DNA from: Bacteroidota bacterium
GTDB lineage: Bacteria > Bacteroidota > Bacteroidia > Chitinophagales > Chitinophagaceae
Assembly (NCBI GenBank): GCA_018267925.1
Contig: JAFDXO010000179.1
Location: 1 to 35,774, forward strand
Direction of reading: 5' to 3'
Length of the DNA stretch: 35,774 nt
Shown: piece by piece, positions 7,831 through 15,911 of the stretch
Layout: each line of letters opens with the position of its first letter
Numbering within the stretch: the stretch's first letter is position 1
The notes under the pieces: generated by a model
What the model was told of the DNA's origin: nothing
Database searches by the model: none
Seen by the model: the letters and a program-made list of their open reading frames with translations, nothing else
Made by a program: the position numbers and the translations under genes

Positions 7831-8607
7831 TTAACTCTTCGTTGGTTTTGCTTTAAACTTTGCAATAGCATTTCTTGTAAAATCACTTAGCACAAGTCGT
7901 CCGCTAATAGCCGCACGCTCCATCAGTAGGTTGTCCCAATTTTCAGTTCCACGCCAAAATATTTTTTTCAACTGATACATCGCTTCGGGGCTACTATGCG
8001 AAAGTCGTTCTGCAAGGCTATTAATTGCTTCATCCATTTCATCTATTGTATTGTGGATTTCAGCATAAAGTCCATGTTTTTTAGCCCATTCAGCAGATCT
8101 CCATTCAGTAGCATCAATAGCTAATTGCGAAAAACCTGAAGTACCAATTTTACGCTCTACAGCAGGCCCAACAACAAACGGACCTATACCTACCGCAAGT
8201 TCGCTAAGTTTAACAGAGGCATCTTCAGTAGCGATGGCATAATCTACGGCTGCTGCTAAACCAACACCGCCGCCCACAGCCTTACCATGAATACGACCAA
8301 TAATTAGTTTGTGTGCCTTTCTCATTGCATTGATTACTTGAGCAAAACCGCTAAAAAATTGTTTGCCTTGCTCTTCATTGCTGATGGCTACTAATTCATC
8401 AAAAGAAGCTCCGGCACAAAAAGCTTTATCTCCGGCACTTTTCAGTATAATAACTTTTACCCTATCGTCTAAACCAATATCATTTATTGTTTTAGCAAGA
8501 TCGGTAAGAATGGCTCCAGGCAAGGAATTGCTGGCAGGATGAAAAAATTCGATGGTGGCTATTCCGTGATCCGTATCTATACGAACATATCCTTCTTTAT
8601 GCGTCAT
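7831..8607 (-). CDS. Enoyl-CoA hydratase/isomerase (crotonase) family protein
   Basis: A 258-residue crotonase-fold enzyme acting on an acyl-CoA. The oxyanion-hole segments are visible: A-F-C-A-G-A-S near 62-68 and G-K-A-V-G-G-G-V-G near 108-116. Of the two glutamates used by true hydratases, the first (position of rat E144) is G116, while the second (E164) is kept as E136. A one-glutamate enzyme is more likely an isomerase or another crotonase activity than a plain hydratase. It is a single-gene unit with an exact TAnnTTTG box upstream and two hairpins downstream. Its link to paaZ, about 2.7 kb away on the other strand, is only suggestive. Confidence 0.85.
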   Translation of the reverse strand: MTHKEGYVRIDTDHGIATIEFFHPASNSLPGAILTDLAKTINDIGLDDRVKVIILKSAGDKAFCAGASFDELVAISNEEQGKQFFSGFAQVINAMRKAHKLIIGRIHGKAVGGGVGLAAAVDYAIATEDASVKLSELAVGIGPFVVGPAVERKIGTSGFSQLAIDATEWRSAEWAKKHGLYAEIHNTIDEMDEAINSLAERLSHSSPEAMYQLKKIFWRGTENWDNLLMERAAISGRLVLSDFTRNAIAKFKAKPTKS

Positions 8608-8625
8608 AGTTGGTTAATCTTTGAG

Positions 8626-8633
8626 CAAATGTA
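8626..8633 (-). promoter_or_regulatory. -7 box (TACATTTG) for the crotonase-family gene
   Basis: Minus-strand TACATTTG matches TAnnTTTG exactly, 18 bases before the ATG. No clear -33 TTG at the expected distance. Confidence 0.45.
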
Positions 8634-8669
8634 ATTAGGTTTTACTTGTGTATTTTGTTCTTTTTCTGC

Positions 8670-10922
8670 CTATTGTACCATTACAACTTTTGAGGTGCGC
8701 TCATGAGTTGATGGGTTAATAATCAGAAGGTAATATACCCCTTTTGACCAAAGATTAACCGGAATATCTAATGTTCGATTTAACCTATTATGATACATAT
8801 TTTGACCTATGGCGTTCGTAATGCGAACTTCTAATGTACTAGAACTGTTGTTTACGATATGAATAGCTTCTGAAGCTGGTATCGGAAAAATATTCAAAGC
8901 ATTTTGCCAATTTACATTTTTGATTCCCGTATTAAAGGTGATGTTGAATGAACTTTGGTTTACATTGAAGAAAACATTTCCCACACTTCTTACCATTACT
9001 CTTGCTAATGAAGTAGAAGGAAGGTTAGGAATGGTAATCACTTCTGCACCATCATTGGGGGTGTTTGCAGCAAGGGTGTATGGATAAGTGATTCCGCCGT
9101 CAATAGAAAGCAAGATGTCCACATTAGAACAACTAACTGGAGCTACATCCGTACCTGCCACATCCCATTTAACAGTATCGGTTGTGCTGCCAAGCCAATT
9201 GGTGGCTCCGGTTGGCCAAAGAACGACAAAAGGTCCAGCAGAATTTGTTACGTTTAATACAATGGAATCATCAGCAAAGTTGAAAGTACCGGTACCATTA
9301 TAAATATCTCTTACTGTAAGTTTAAATTTCAACATTCGTGTGGTATCTGGCAACTTTTCACCCAGATAATTTGTAACGCCTAACAGCACTCGAGACATAG
9401 TTGGGAATACTCGTGTTCGTCCTGTATCGCTTTTGAAAGATCGAAATATAGGACCTGCTAAGCGAGTTTGAGCCCAATTTTTTCCATAATCACCAAGGTT
9501 CCATTCTTCCCAGCAATAAGTGAGTGTATCATGGTCGGAATCAATGGCTGTAGGAGCTGTCAAAGCAAAAGGAGTAAGCTTGGGTGTTGCATAAACCGCT
9601 GTAAAACTTGGAACTACAGGTGGATTATTATTAGAAGGAGCAGAAACAGCGCATCCATTGCCATTACCGATGGTTATATATCGGCTGATTTCGTAGAGGC
9701 TAATGGCATGAAAATAAGCATCGCTATGTGGTTGAAGGTCATTTCCACCGCCACAAATTCCGGCATAACCCATAATTGTAGAAGCACTACCGGGTTCATA
9801 AGCCGTTGATTGGTTTCCATTGCCGGAACAAGATCCTGTTGATGCGTTAAAGGTGTGTTCTGCACCGAATTGGTGTCCCATTTCGTGGGATACATAATCT
9901 ATGTCAAATGGGTCGCCAACCGGATTGGGAGAGCCGGTTACGCCTTGTGCTTTTAATGAATTTCTACAAACACAAGCAAGGGTTGCAATGCCGCCCCCGC
10001 CGGTGCTAAAAACATGTCCGATATCGTAATTAGCTGCACCAATGCGAGCGGTTACAGTTGTTTGATTTTGCCCCAGCATGTTACTACCGCTAGAATTAGT
10101 ATATGGCTCACCTGCAACCACTAAAAAAATAAGGGTGTCTGTATTTGCTACCAAATTCATGTGTACGCCAAGTTCTCGTTCATACACTCCATTTACACGA
10201 TTCATGGTAGTTACCATTTTACTGAGTACAGCACTTTTTGTGGGGTTATTTCCGGCTACGGCTATGGCATATTCAGCGGTGCAGGCTAATGCTAACCGAT
10301 AAGTCATTTTAGTAGCTCCATTAACCCGTAATTGTGCATTGGGTATTCCGTTTTTGGAAAGATTAATTTCGTTGCCGTCGGTATAGGTTTCTTTACCTGT
10401 TTCGCAAGACATCCAAAGCCCAATCGGCTTGGCTAAATCGGATTTTGCATAGCAACTATAAAGCCCATCATTCATGTTACTATAAGGGTCAATAAAATAA
10501 ATCCCTTGCTCACTAAACACCATGCCATGAAAGCCTGATGGCGAGTAATCAAGCTTTATAGTTACACTCTTTTTATCTTCTGCATAACCCGCAAAAGTGC
10601 GTATTTCAGGATACTTGGCGGCTAATGCAGGCTCCATCATTTCTTCTCGCCAAACCTTAAAGTTTCGCATTTCTCCGCTTGGAGTTGGCAAAGAAATCAA
10701 GGTAGGTTGAGTTGGATCACTGGACAAGGAAAATAGCAGGCTTTTGAGAAAATTGTCGTTTACAGAAAATATAGATTCCTTTTGTGGTCGAATGATCCGA
10801 GTAGCATTTGAAACCACCATTCCTGAGGGTTGATTTTGCCATAATGAAGGTTGAAAAGTTGTTTGTGCTTCCGCAATTGTGGCAAGCAATAGAAAGAGGA
10901 AAGAGGAAAGAATTCGATTCAT
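8670..10922 (-). CDS. Secreted reprolysin-like zinc metalloprotease with T9SS sorting domain
   Basis: A 750-residue exported protease. Residues 1-19 form a signal peptide ending A-E-A-Q. A propeptide-like region comes before the zincin domain, whose zinc site H346-E-M-G-H350 with the third histidine H356 and Met-turn M384 fits the metzincin pattern HExxHxxGxxH. Several cysteines around the site could form disulfides. Beta-rich domains follow, and residues 677-750 look like a type A C-terminal domain of the type IX secretion system, beginning near F-P-I-P-A-S and ending in a V-M-V-Q strand. It should cross the outer membrane and be anchored or released. A small lipoprotein gene lies 34 bases upstream on the same strand, probably in one transcript. 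Confidence 0.9.
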   Translation of the reverse strand: MNRILSSFLFLLLATIAEAQTTFQPSLWQNQPSGMVVSNATRIIRPQKESIFSVNDNFLKSLLFSLSSDPTQPTLISLPTPSGEMRNFKVWREEMMEPALAAKYPEIRTFAGYAEDKKSVTIKLDYSPSGFHGMVFSEQGIYFIDPYSNMNDGLYSCYAKSDLAKPIGLWMSCETGKETYTDGNEINLSKNGIPNAQLRVNGATKMTYRLALACTAEYAIAVAGNNPTKSAVLSKMVTTMNRVNGVYERELGVHMNLVANTDTLIFLVVAGEPYTNSSGSNMLGQNQTTVTARIGAANYDIGHVFSTGGGGIATLACVCRNSLKAQGVTGSPNPVGDPFDIDYVSHEMGHQFGAEHTFNASTGSCSGNGNQSTAYEPGSASTIMGYAGICGGGNDLQPHSDAYFHAISLYEISRYITIGNGNGCAVSAPSNNNPPVVPSFTAVYATPKLTPFALTAPTAIDSDHDTLTYCWEEWNLGDYGKNWAQTRLAGPIFRSFKSDTGRTRVFPTMSRVLLGVTNYLGEKLPDTTRMLKFKLTVRDIYNGTGTFNFADDSIVLNVTNSAGPFVVLWPTGATNWLGSTTDTVKWDVAGTDVAPVSCSNVDILLSIDGGITYPYTLAANTPNDGAEVITIPNLPSTSLARVMVRSVGNVFFNVNQSSFNITFNTGIKNVNWQNALNIFPIPASEAIHIVNNSSSTLEVRITNAIGQNMYHNRLNRTLDIPVNLWSKGVYYLLIINPSTHERTSKVVMVQ

Positions 10923-10956
10923 TGTAAGGGAGTTTTCAATTGTTTAAAAAATATGA

Positions 10957-11166
10957 CTATTGGGTAAATTTTGGTTGGTCAAGTTGATTTGTGCTTTCTG
11001 GTGCCTTTTGTTTCGAGCTGCTTGGCTGTATGGGTGAATGGGGATTTTCGTTATGAATGGGGGTATTGGTTTGTGCTTGAACTGTTTCAGTGGTTTTGCT
11101 TGAGGTGCTACAACTTATTGTAGTAATAATCACAAGAAACAATATGGATATTGATACAATTTTCAT
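10957..11166 (-). CDS. Small predicted lipoprotein of unknown function
   Basis: A 69-residue reading frame with a typical lipoprotein signal: basic start, hydrophobic core, and T-I-S-C near residues 16-19 as a lipobox. The mature part is short, rich in Ser, Thr, Pro and Gln, with no hydrophobic core, and is probably disordered. It lies 34 bases before the secreted metalloprotease gene on the same strand, so joint transcription is likely. No function is recognised; the credible export signal is the main argument that it is real. Confidence 0.6.
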   Translation of the reverse strand: MKIVSISILFLVIITTISCSTSSKTTETVQAQTNTPIHNENPHSPIQPSSSKQKAPESTNQLDQPKFTQ

Positions 11167-11252
11167 AGGAAAAATAATTGTCTAAAGTACGCAGATTAAT
11201 TTCAAATAAACTCTTTTTCGTTCAAAAAGGAATTTCTATCGTTTAATTATTT

Positions 11253-13376
11253 TTATGAGTTAATATTTCGTAAGCCCAATCTAAGTGAATTTAAAATCAA
11301 CACGATGTCACTCATAGCCATGATGCCCGCTCCCCATGTTGGTGACAAATAACCCGTTGCCGCTACCGGAATAGCCAAGATGTTATAAAAGAAAGCCCAA
11401 AAAAGGTTTTGCTTAATTGTTTGTTCAGTAAATATTCCCAGCCTGATTGCTTTAGGAAGGGTTGACAATTGATTGTTTGAAAGAATGAGATTAGCAGATT
11501 GAATGGCTATTTGGGTAGATTCACTTAAAGAAATTCCTACAGTGGCTCGCGCCAAAGCAGGTGCATCATTGATACCATCACCCACCATAGCTGTGGGTGC
11601 TCTTTTCATCAATTCATCCAGCTTTAAATTTTTTTGTTCGGGCGATTGTTCTGCAAACACAGTTTGAATACCCAAGTGCTCTGCAATTCTTGAACATTTT
11701 CTTTTAGTATCGCCGCTCAACAAAATAGTTTCATAACCCATTTTCTTGAGTTCTGCTATGGTGTCAACTGCATCTAACCTAAGAGCATCACTAATACGAA
11801 GTGCTCCTCGAAATTGATCATTTTGATAAAGATATAAATCATAATCTTGAAAGATATCGCTATGATTGTGAAGCCATCGTTGAGAACCCAATTTCCAAAC
11901 ATGGCCTTGATCATCGAAAGCTTGCATACCCTTTCCTTTTACTTCTTCCACCGCCGACAATTGAAGTTTGTTGTTAGTACTCCACTGTTCAACAATAGAC
12001 TTGGCTATAGGATGCGAAGAATGTGTTTCAATAGACAGAATAATGCTTTTAAAAAATGATTCTTCTATTCCATCTACAATATAGTCTTCAATTTGCAACT
12101 TACCGGTAGTGAGTGTACCGGTTTTATCAAACACTATTTGCTTTACCGTTTTTAAAGCTTCTAAGGTGTCGCCTCCTTTTATCAAAATTCCATTTCGAGC
12201 AGCCCTACCTAAACCAACAGCAATTGCAGCAGGTGTTGCCAAGCCCATTGCGCAAGGACAAGCCACAACCAACACGGCAATACTCCGCATCATGGCTTCA
12301 GGAAAGCTAAGATGCACCAGAAAATAGTTTCCAGCTAATGTAAGCAACGAAATGAGAAGCACTAAAGGGACGAAAATCGCGCTGATTTTATCCGCAAGTT
12401 TTTGTAGTCGAGGCTTGGATCCTTGTGCCTCACGAACCATTCGAATAATGTTGGATAGCACAGAAGCATGACCCACTTTTGTTGCCTTTATTTTTATCAC
12501 TCCATCAGCCACCAAGGTTCCACCCACTACTTCGCTATCAATAATTTTATGTACGGGAACACTCTCGCCGGTAATCATGTGTTCATCCACTTGTGCATCA
12601 CCAAAAACCACGGTTCCATCTACCGGAATTTTATCTCCATTATTTACTAAAACAATATCGCCTTGCTTGATAAACTTACTTTCAATTTCCATCACCGTAT
12701 CTTTTCCCAAACTGTCGGTCATGACAATTTTTGCAAATTGCGGTTGTAGCTTAACTAAGGCATCAATGGCTACGGTTGTAGATTTTACGGTTCGATGTTC
12801 GATCCAATTTCCTGCCATTACCAAAGTGATGATAGAAGCAGTTGTTTCAAAAAAAAGATAATGATGTGCTTGATGAGCATAAGCCACTAAACCTATAATT
12901 GAATAAAAATAAGCAGCAGTTGCGCCAAGCATAATCAATACATCCATGTTAGGAATACGGTGCTTTAAAGAGCGCAAGGCACTTGGCAAAAAAGCATAGC
13001 AACCAATTAGGTAAACAGGTGTGGAAAGTGTTAATTGAACAAATGGATTGTGTAGCCATGGCCATGAAACAAACATGTGCATCAATAAGGGAATGGTCAA
13101 GGCTATGCAAATAATCCAAAGGATAGTGTGACTATCGTGATCGTGATCATGAGTTTCGGGGTCGGCACTATCTCGAATTACTTTATAGCCCAAATCATCA
13201 ATATCATCAAAAATCTTTTCCTCGTTGATGTCATTGACAATCGTAAAACTGACTTCTCCCGATGCAGCATTGGCAGAAACATTTTTCATTCCTTTCTTCT
13301 CTAATAGTTTAGAAATAGTCAGTGCGCAGTTGCCACAAGTCATTCCTTCTACTTTAGTAGAGATAGTCTTTTCCAT
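11253..13376 (-). CDS. copA: Heavy-metal (probably Cu+) translocating P1B-type ATPase, CopA-like
   Basis: A 707-residue inner-membrane pump that uses ATP to export a soft metal ion. Domains in order: an N-terminal HMA domain with M-T-C-G-N-C (12-17), a His/Asp-rich linker of about ten residues near 74-85, eight predicted membrane helices, the metal-site motif C373-P-C375, the phosphorylated D417 in D-K-T-G-T, the H-P-I-A nucleotide segment, and G-D-G-I-N-D-A-P. CPC with a single HMA points to copper. In the last helix the segment M-S-D replaces the M-S-S seen in classic CopA. Only 31 bases separate it from the divergent tsaE. No copper regulator or chaperone is in the window. Confidence 0.93.
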   Translation of the reverse strand: MEKTISTKVEGMTCGNCALTISKLLEKKGMKNVSANAASGEVSFTIVNDINEEKIFDDIDDLGYKVIRDSADPETHDHDHDSHTILWIICIALTIPLLMHMFVSWPWLHNPFVQLTLSTPVYLIGCYAFLPSALRSLKHRIPNMDVLIMLGATAAYFYSIIGLVAYAHQAHHYLFFETTASIITLVMAGNWIEHRTVKSTTVAIDALVKLQPQFAKIVMTDSLGKDTVMEIESKFIKQGDIVLVNNGDKIPVDGTVVFGDAQVDEHMITGESVPVHKIIDSEVVGGTLVADGVIKIKATKVGHASVLSNIIRMVREAQGSKPRLQKLADKISAIFVPLVLLISLLTLAGNYFLVHLSFPEAMMRSIAVLVVACPCAMGLATPAAIAVGLGRAARNGILIKGGDTLEALKTVKQIVFDKTGTLTTGKLQIEDYIVDGIEESFFKSIILSIETHSSHPIAKSIVEQWSTNNKLQLSAVEEVKGKGMQAFDDQGHVWKLGSQRWLHNHSDIFQDYDLYLYQNDQFRGALRISDALRLDAVDTIAELKKMGYETILLSGDTKRKCSRIAEHLGIQTVFAEQSPEQKNLKLDELMKRAPTAMVGDGINDAPALARATVGISLSESTQIAIQSANLILSNNQLSTLPKAIRLGIFTEQTIKQNLFWAFFYNILAIPVAATGYLSPTWGAGIMAMSDIVLILNSLRLGLRNINS

Positions 13377-13394
13377 AGTCCTGATTTCTTCACT

Positions 13395-13402
13395 TAATTT
13401 CG
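13395..13402 (+). promoter_or_regulatory. Possible -7 box for tsaE (TAATTTCG)
   Basis: TAATTTCG, one base off TAnnTTTG, ends five bases before the tsaE ATG within the 31-base gap to copA. If used, the mRNA would be nearly leaderless. Confidence 0.3.
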
Positions 13403-13407
13403 CGTTG

Positions 13408-13857
13408 ATGGCGAATATTTTGTTACAAATTTCCTACTCTTTAGCCACAATAGAAAATGCGGTACATCAGTTTTGGCAATGTGTATATCAATACCGCGTT
13501 TTTGCGTTTAGTGGAAATATGGGGGCCGGAAAAACCACCTTTATTCAGGCACTTTGCCGATATTTGAAAGTAGAAGATCATGTAAGCAGCCCTACATTTG
13601 CTTTGATCAATGAATACTGCTTTGAAAAAGACGGATTGATGAAAACCATTTACCACATGGATTGGTATCGTATTCGTGATGCAGAAGAGGCAATCAATGC
13701 CGGCATTGAAGATGCCATTGGAAATAAACAAGCAATATGTTTTGTTGAATGGGCAGAAAATGTACCTGAATTGATGCCCCATTCATACATTCGAGTTGAA
13801 ATTACCCCACTCAGTGAAGATGTTCGACAATTGACCGTATTGCTTCAAAACTCCTAA
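13408..13857 (+). CDS. tsaE: tRNA threonylcarbamoyladenosine biosynthesis ATPase TsaE
   Basis: The ATPase partner of TsaB and TsaD in making t6A37 on ANN-decoding tRNAs. The frame is open further upstream, but those codons overlap copA on the other strand; ATG 13408 gives a 149-residue protein of normal family length. The Walker A motif G-N-M-G-A-G-K-T has K42. S-P-T-F-A-L-I-N-E-Y follows near 62-71, and the W-A-E-N segment in the C-terminal third is also typical. Its partners are not nearby, as is common for tsaE. Confidence 0.94.
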   Translation: MANILLQISYSLATIENAVHQFWQCVYQYRVFAFSGNMGAGKTTFIQALCRYLKVEDHVSSPTFALINEYCFEKDGLMKTIYHMDWYRIRDAEEAINAGIEDAIGNKQAICFVEWAENVPELMPHSYIRVEITPLSEDVRQLTVLLQNS

Positions 13858-13998
13858 ATTTCACAAAGTTTTTTTATTCGTGTTTGATAGCTGAAACCCT
13901 TGATGGGCTTTATATCTGCTTGCCAAATGAGCAAGACTTATGTTTATTAAGTTAGTTTGATTAAACAATTCTCTCGTTAATCTTTCTATCTTTCCACC

Positions 13999-14649
13999 AT
14001 GCATCTTACCAGTGCAGTATTCGGCGGTTTGTTGCTGGGGTTGTTTATGGCAATTTCAGTCGGACCAACTTTGTTTGCCGTACTGCGATATAGCCTTAAT
14101 CATAGCTATAAAGCCGGATTGGCTTTCGTATTAGGTGTGTCCATGAGTGACATCATTTTTGTTACGATTGCGAATGTGGCTACTCCTTGGTTGCATTGGC
14201 TACATCAGTTTGCTCGCACGTTGACCTATGGTGCTGCTATTGTTTTGATTACAATCGGACTATTCGGCTTTTTAAAAAAATATAAACCTATTCGCCCCTC
14301 TTCTGTTCTTGTATCTGCAAACAGTGCTTTATATTTTCGGATTTGGCTTAGCGGCTTTCTAATAAACACGCTAAACCCTGCTTTGATTTTACAATGGATA
14401 GCTGCCGCTACGGGCTTAGCTGCACAAACGGGTTGGTATCGTTTTACCTTTTTTGGCACTTGCCTTACTTTAGTTTTGGGTATAGATATGCTGAAAGTGC
14501 TTTTGGCAGATAGTATCCGACGAAAACTAACGCTAAGAAGAATCATGTATTTACAAAAAGTATCCGCTCTACTCCTTTTAGGATTTGGTATAGCCTTACT
14601 AATCTTAGCTGTTTTAAATATCGAATTCAAAACATTTGAGGGGCATTAA
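13999..14649 (+). CDS. LysE family amino-acid exporter
   Basis: A 216-residue inner-membrane protein with about six hydrophobic segments, the size and layout of LysE/RhtB transporters, which export amino acids or related metabolites. The N-terminal helix pair holds the family pattern S-V-G-P-T near residues 20-24, followed by a glycine-rich second helix containing G-V-S-M-S-D. The substrate cannot be predicted. A near-match to the -7 box (TATCTTTC) lies four bases before the ATG. Confidence 0.88.
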   Translation: MHLTSAVFGGLLLGLFMAISVGPTLFAVLRYSLNHSYKAGLAFVLGVSMSDIIFVTIANVATPWLHWLHQFARTLTYGAAIVLITIGLFGFLKKYKPIRPSSVLVSANSALYFRIWLSGFLINTLNPALILQWIAAATGLAAQTGWYRFTFFGTCLTLVLGIDMLKVLLADSIRRKLTLRRIMYLQKVSALLLLGFGIALLILAVLNIEFKTFEGH

Positions 14650-14794
14650 TTCAATTTTTATTTCTTTAGAAAAAATGCTTATCTTGCCCTTTCATACCCG
14701 TCTTCTACCTCTGATTTTCTTGAAATAGTGTTTTGGCTTTGGTGGCTCAAGCGAGCAAAAAATCTTTTAGCTCACTATTAAATGCACATATTCA

Positions 14795-15787
14795 ATGACC
14801 ACACTAAAAAAGACCATTCTTTGGATTGGCGGAATTAGTATTTCAGCATTATGCTTTTCAATTGGCTATGTCCAATTAGCACTTCCTAATGTGGGCAAGG
14901 CTCCACAAATGACCATTGAACGAACACCTGAGCGAATAGCACGAGGAAAATATCTTGCCAACCATATTACCCTTTGCATGGATTGCCATTCAAAGCGCGA
15001 TTGGACAAGGTTTTCAGGACCTCCTGTAGCAGGAACAACGGGTATGGGCGGCGAGCGTTTTGACCAAACCTTAGGTTTTCCCGGTGTTTACTATTCAGCA
15101 AACATTACCCCGAAAGGGATTAGTCGTTACACAGATGGAGAGCTTTTTAGAATAATCACAACTGGCGTAACCAAAGAAGGTCGAGCCATATTTCCAGTTA
15201 TGCCCTATCATTATTATGGACGAATGGATGAAGAAGACATTAAGGATATCATTGCCTATTTGCGCTCTTTACCACCTATTGACAACAATGTACCCTCATC
15301 AAAATCAGATTTTCCGATGAACATTTTAATCAACACCATTCCCCAAAAAGCAAGCTTAAATACTGCTCCACCTCAATCAGACGTTGTGCACTATGGTCAG
15401 TATTTGGTAAATGCTGGAGCCTGTATGGAATGTCATTCCAAATTTGAAAAAGGAAGCCTCCTAAATGGTACTGAATTTGGCGGTGGACGAGAATTTGCCT
15501 TCCCTAATGGCGACATAGTACGTTCAAGCAATATCACTCCTGACAAAGAAACCGGAATTGGATCTTGGACAGAAGATGTTTTCATCAATACATTTCATGC
15601 CAGGTCAGATTCTTCAATATTAAGCGTTGTGCTTAAACCCGGAGATTTCAACACAATCATGCCTTGGACGATGTATGGAAAAATGCACAACCAAGACCTT
15701 CATGCCATCTTTACTTACTTGAGAACAATTAAGCCCATTAAAAATGCAGTGAATGTATTTTCAGCAGCTAAACAAAAAATAAAATAG
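14795..15787 (+). CDS. Membrane-anchored diheme cytochrome c
   Basis: A 330-residue protein with an N-terminal hydrophobic segment (about 7-30) that is a signal anchor, then two cytochrome c domains. The heme sites are C61-M-D-C-H65 and C210-M-E-C-H214. The repeated segments Y-S-A-N-I-T-P-K-G-I-S and R-S-S-N-I-T-P-D-K-E-T-G-I-G show that the halves are duplicated, as in cytochromes c of membrane alcohol or aldehyde dehydrogenases. It should carry electrons in the periplasm. No dehydrogenase or oxidase subunit is next to it, so its partner is unknown. Stop codon is TAG. Confidence 0.9.
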   Translation: MTTLKKTILWIGGISISALCFSIGYVQLALPNVGKAPQMTIERTPERIARGKYLANHITLCMDCHSKRDWTRFSGPPVAGTTGMGGERFDQTLGFPGVYYSANITPKGISRYTDGELFRIITTGVTKEGRAIFPVMPYHYYGRMDEEDIKDIIAYLRSLPPIDNNVPSSKSDFPMNILINTIPQKASLNTAPPQSDVVHYGQYLVNAGACMECHSKFEKGSLLNGTEFGGGREFAFPNGDIVRSSNITPDKETGIGSWTEDVFINTFHARSDSSILSVVLKPGDFNTIMPWTMYGKMHNQDLHAIFTYLRTIKPIKNAVNVFSAAKQKIK

Positions 15788-15823
15788 AAACCGGATTCAC
15801 TCCTTCAGCATAGAAAGAATGGG

Positions 15824-15853
15824 TATTAGTCGTTTGGCTTATACCGACTAATA
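15824..15853. repeat. Perfect 9-base inverted repeat before the SNF2 gene
   Basis: TATTAGTCG (15824-15832) and CGACTAATA (15845-15853) are perfectly complementary around 12 bases, with GG and CC just outside. No T run follows. It lies between the cytochrome stop and the promoter-like box at 15882, so it may be a factor-assisted terminator or an operator. Confidence 0.5.
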
Positions 15854-15881
15854 TCCATCTCTGTCGCTAAACACTTTTCGT

Positions 15882-15889
15882 TACTTTTG
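15882..15889 (+). promoter_or_regulatory. -7 box (TACTTTTG) for the SNF2 gene
   Basis: TACTTTTG matches TAnnTTTG exactly and ends 22 bases before ATG 15912. This supports that ATG over the in-frame TTG at 15894. Confidence 0.5.
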
Positions 15890-15911
15890 CGGTTTGCTTT
15901 TTCTAAGACCC

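Noticed and set aside
13225..13407. Upstream extension of tsaE (61 codons)
   Set aside because: It runs antisense through copA's metal-binding domain, and the ATG at 13408 gives the normal family length.
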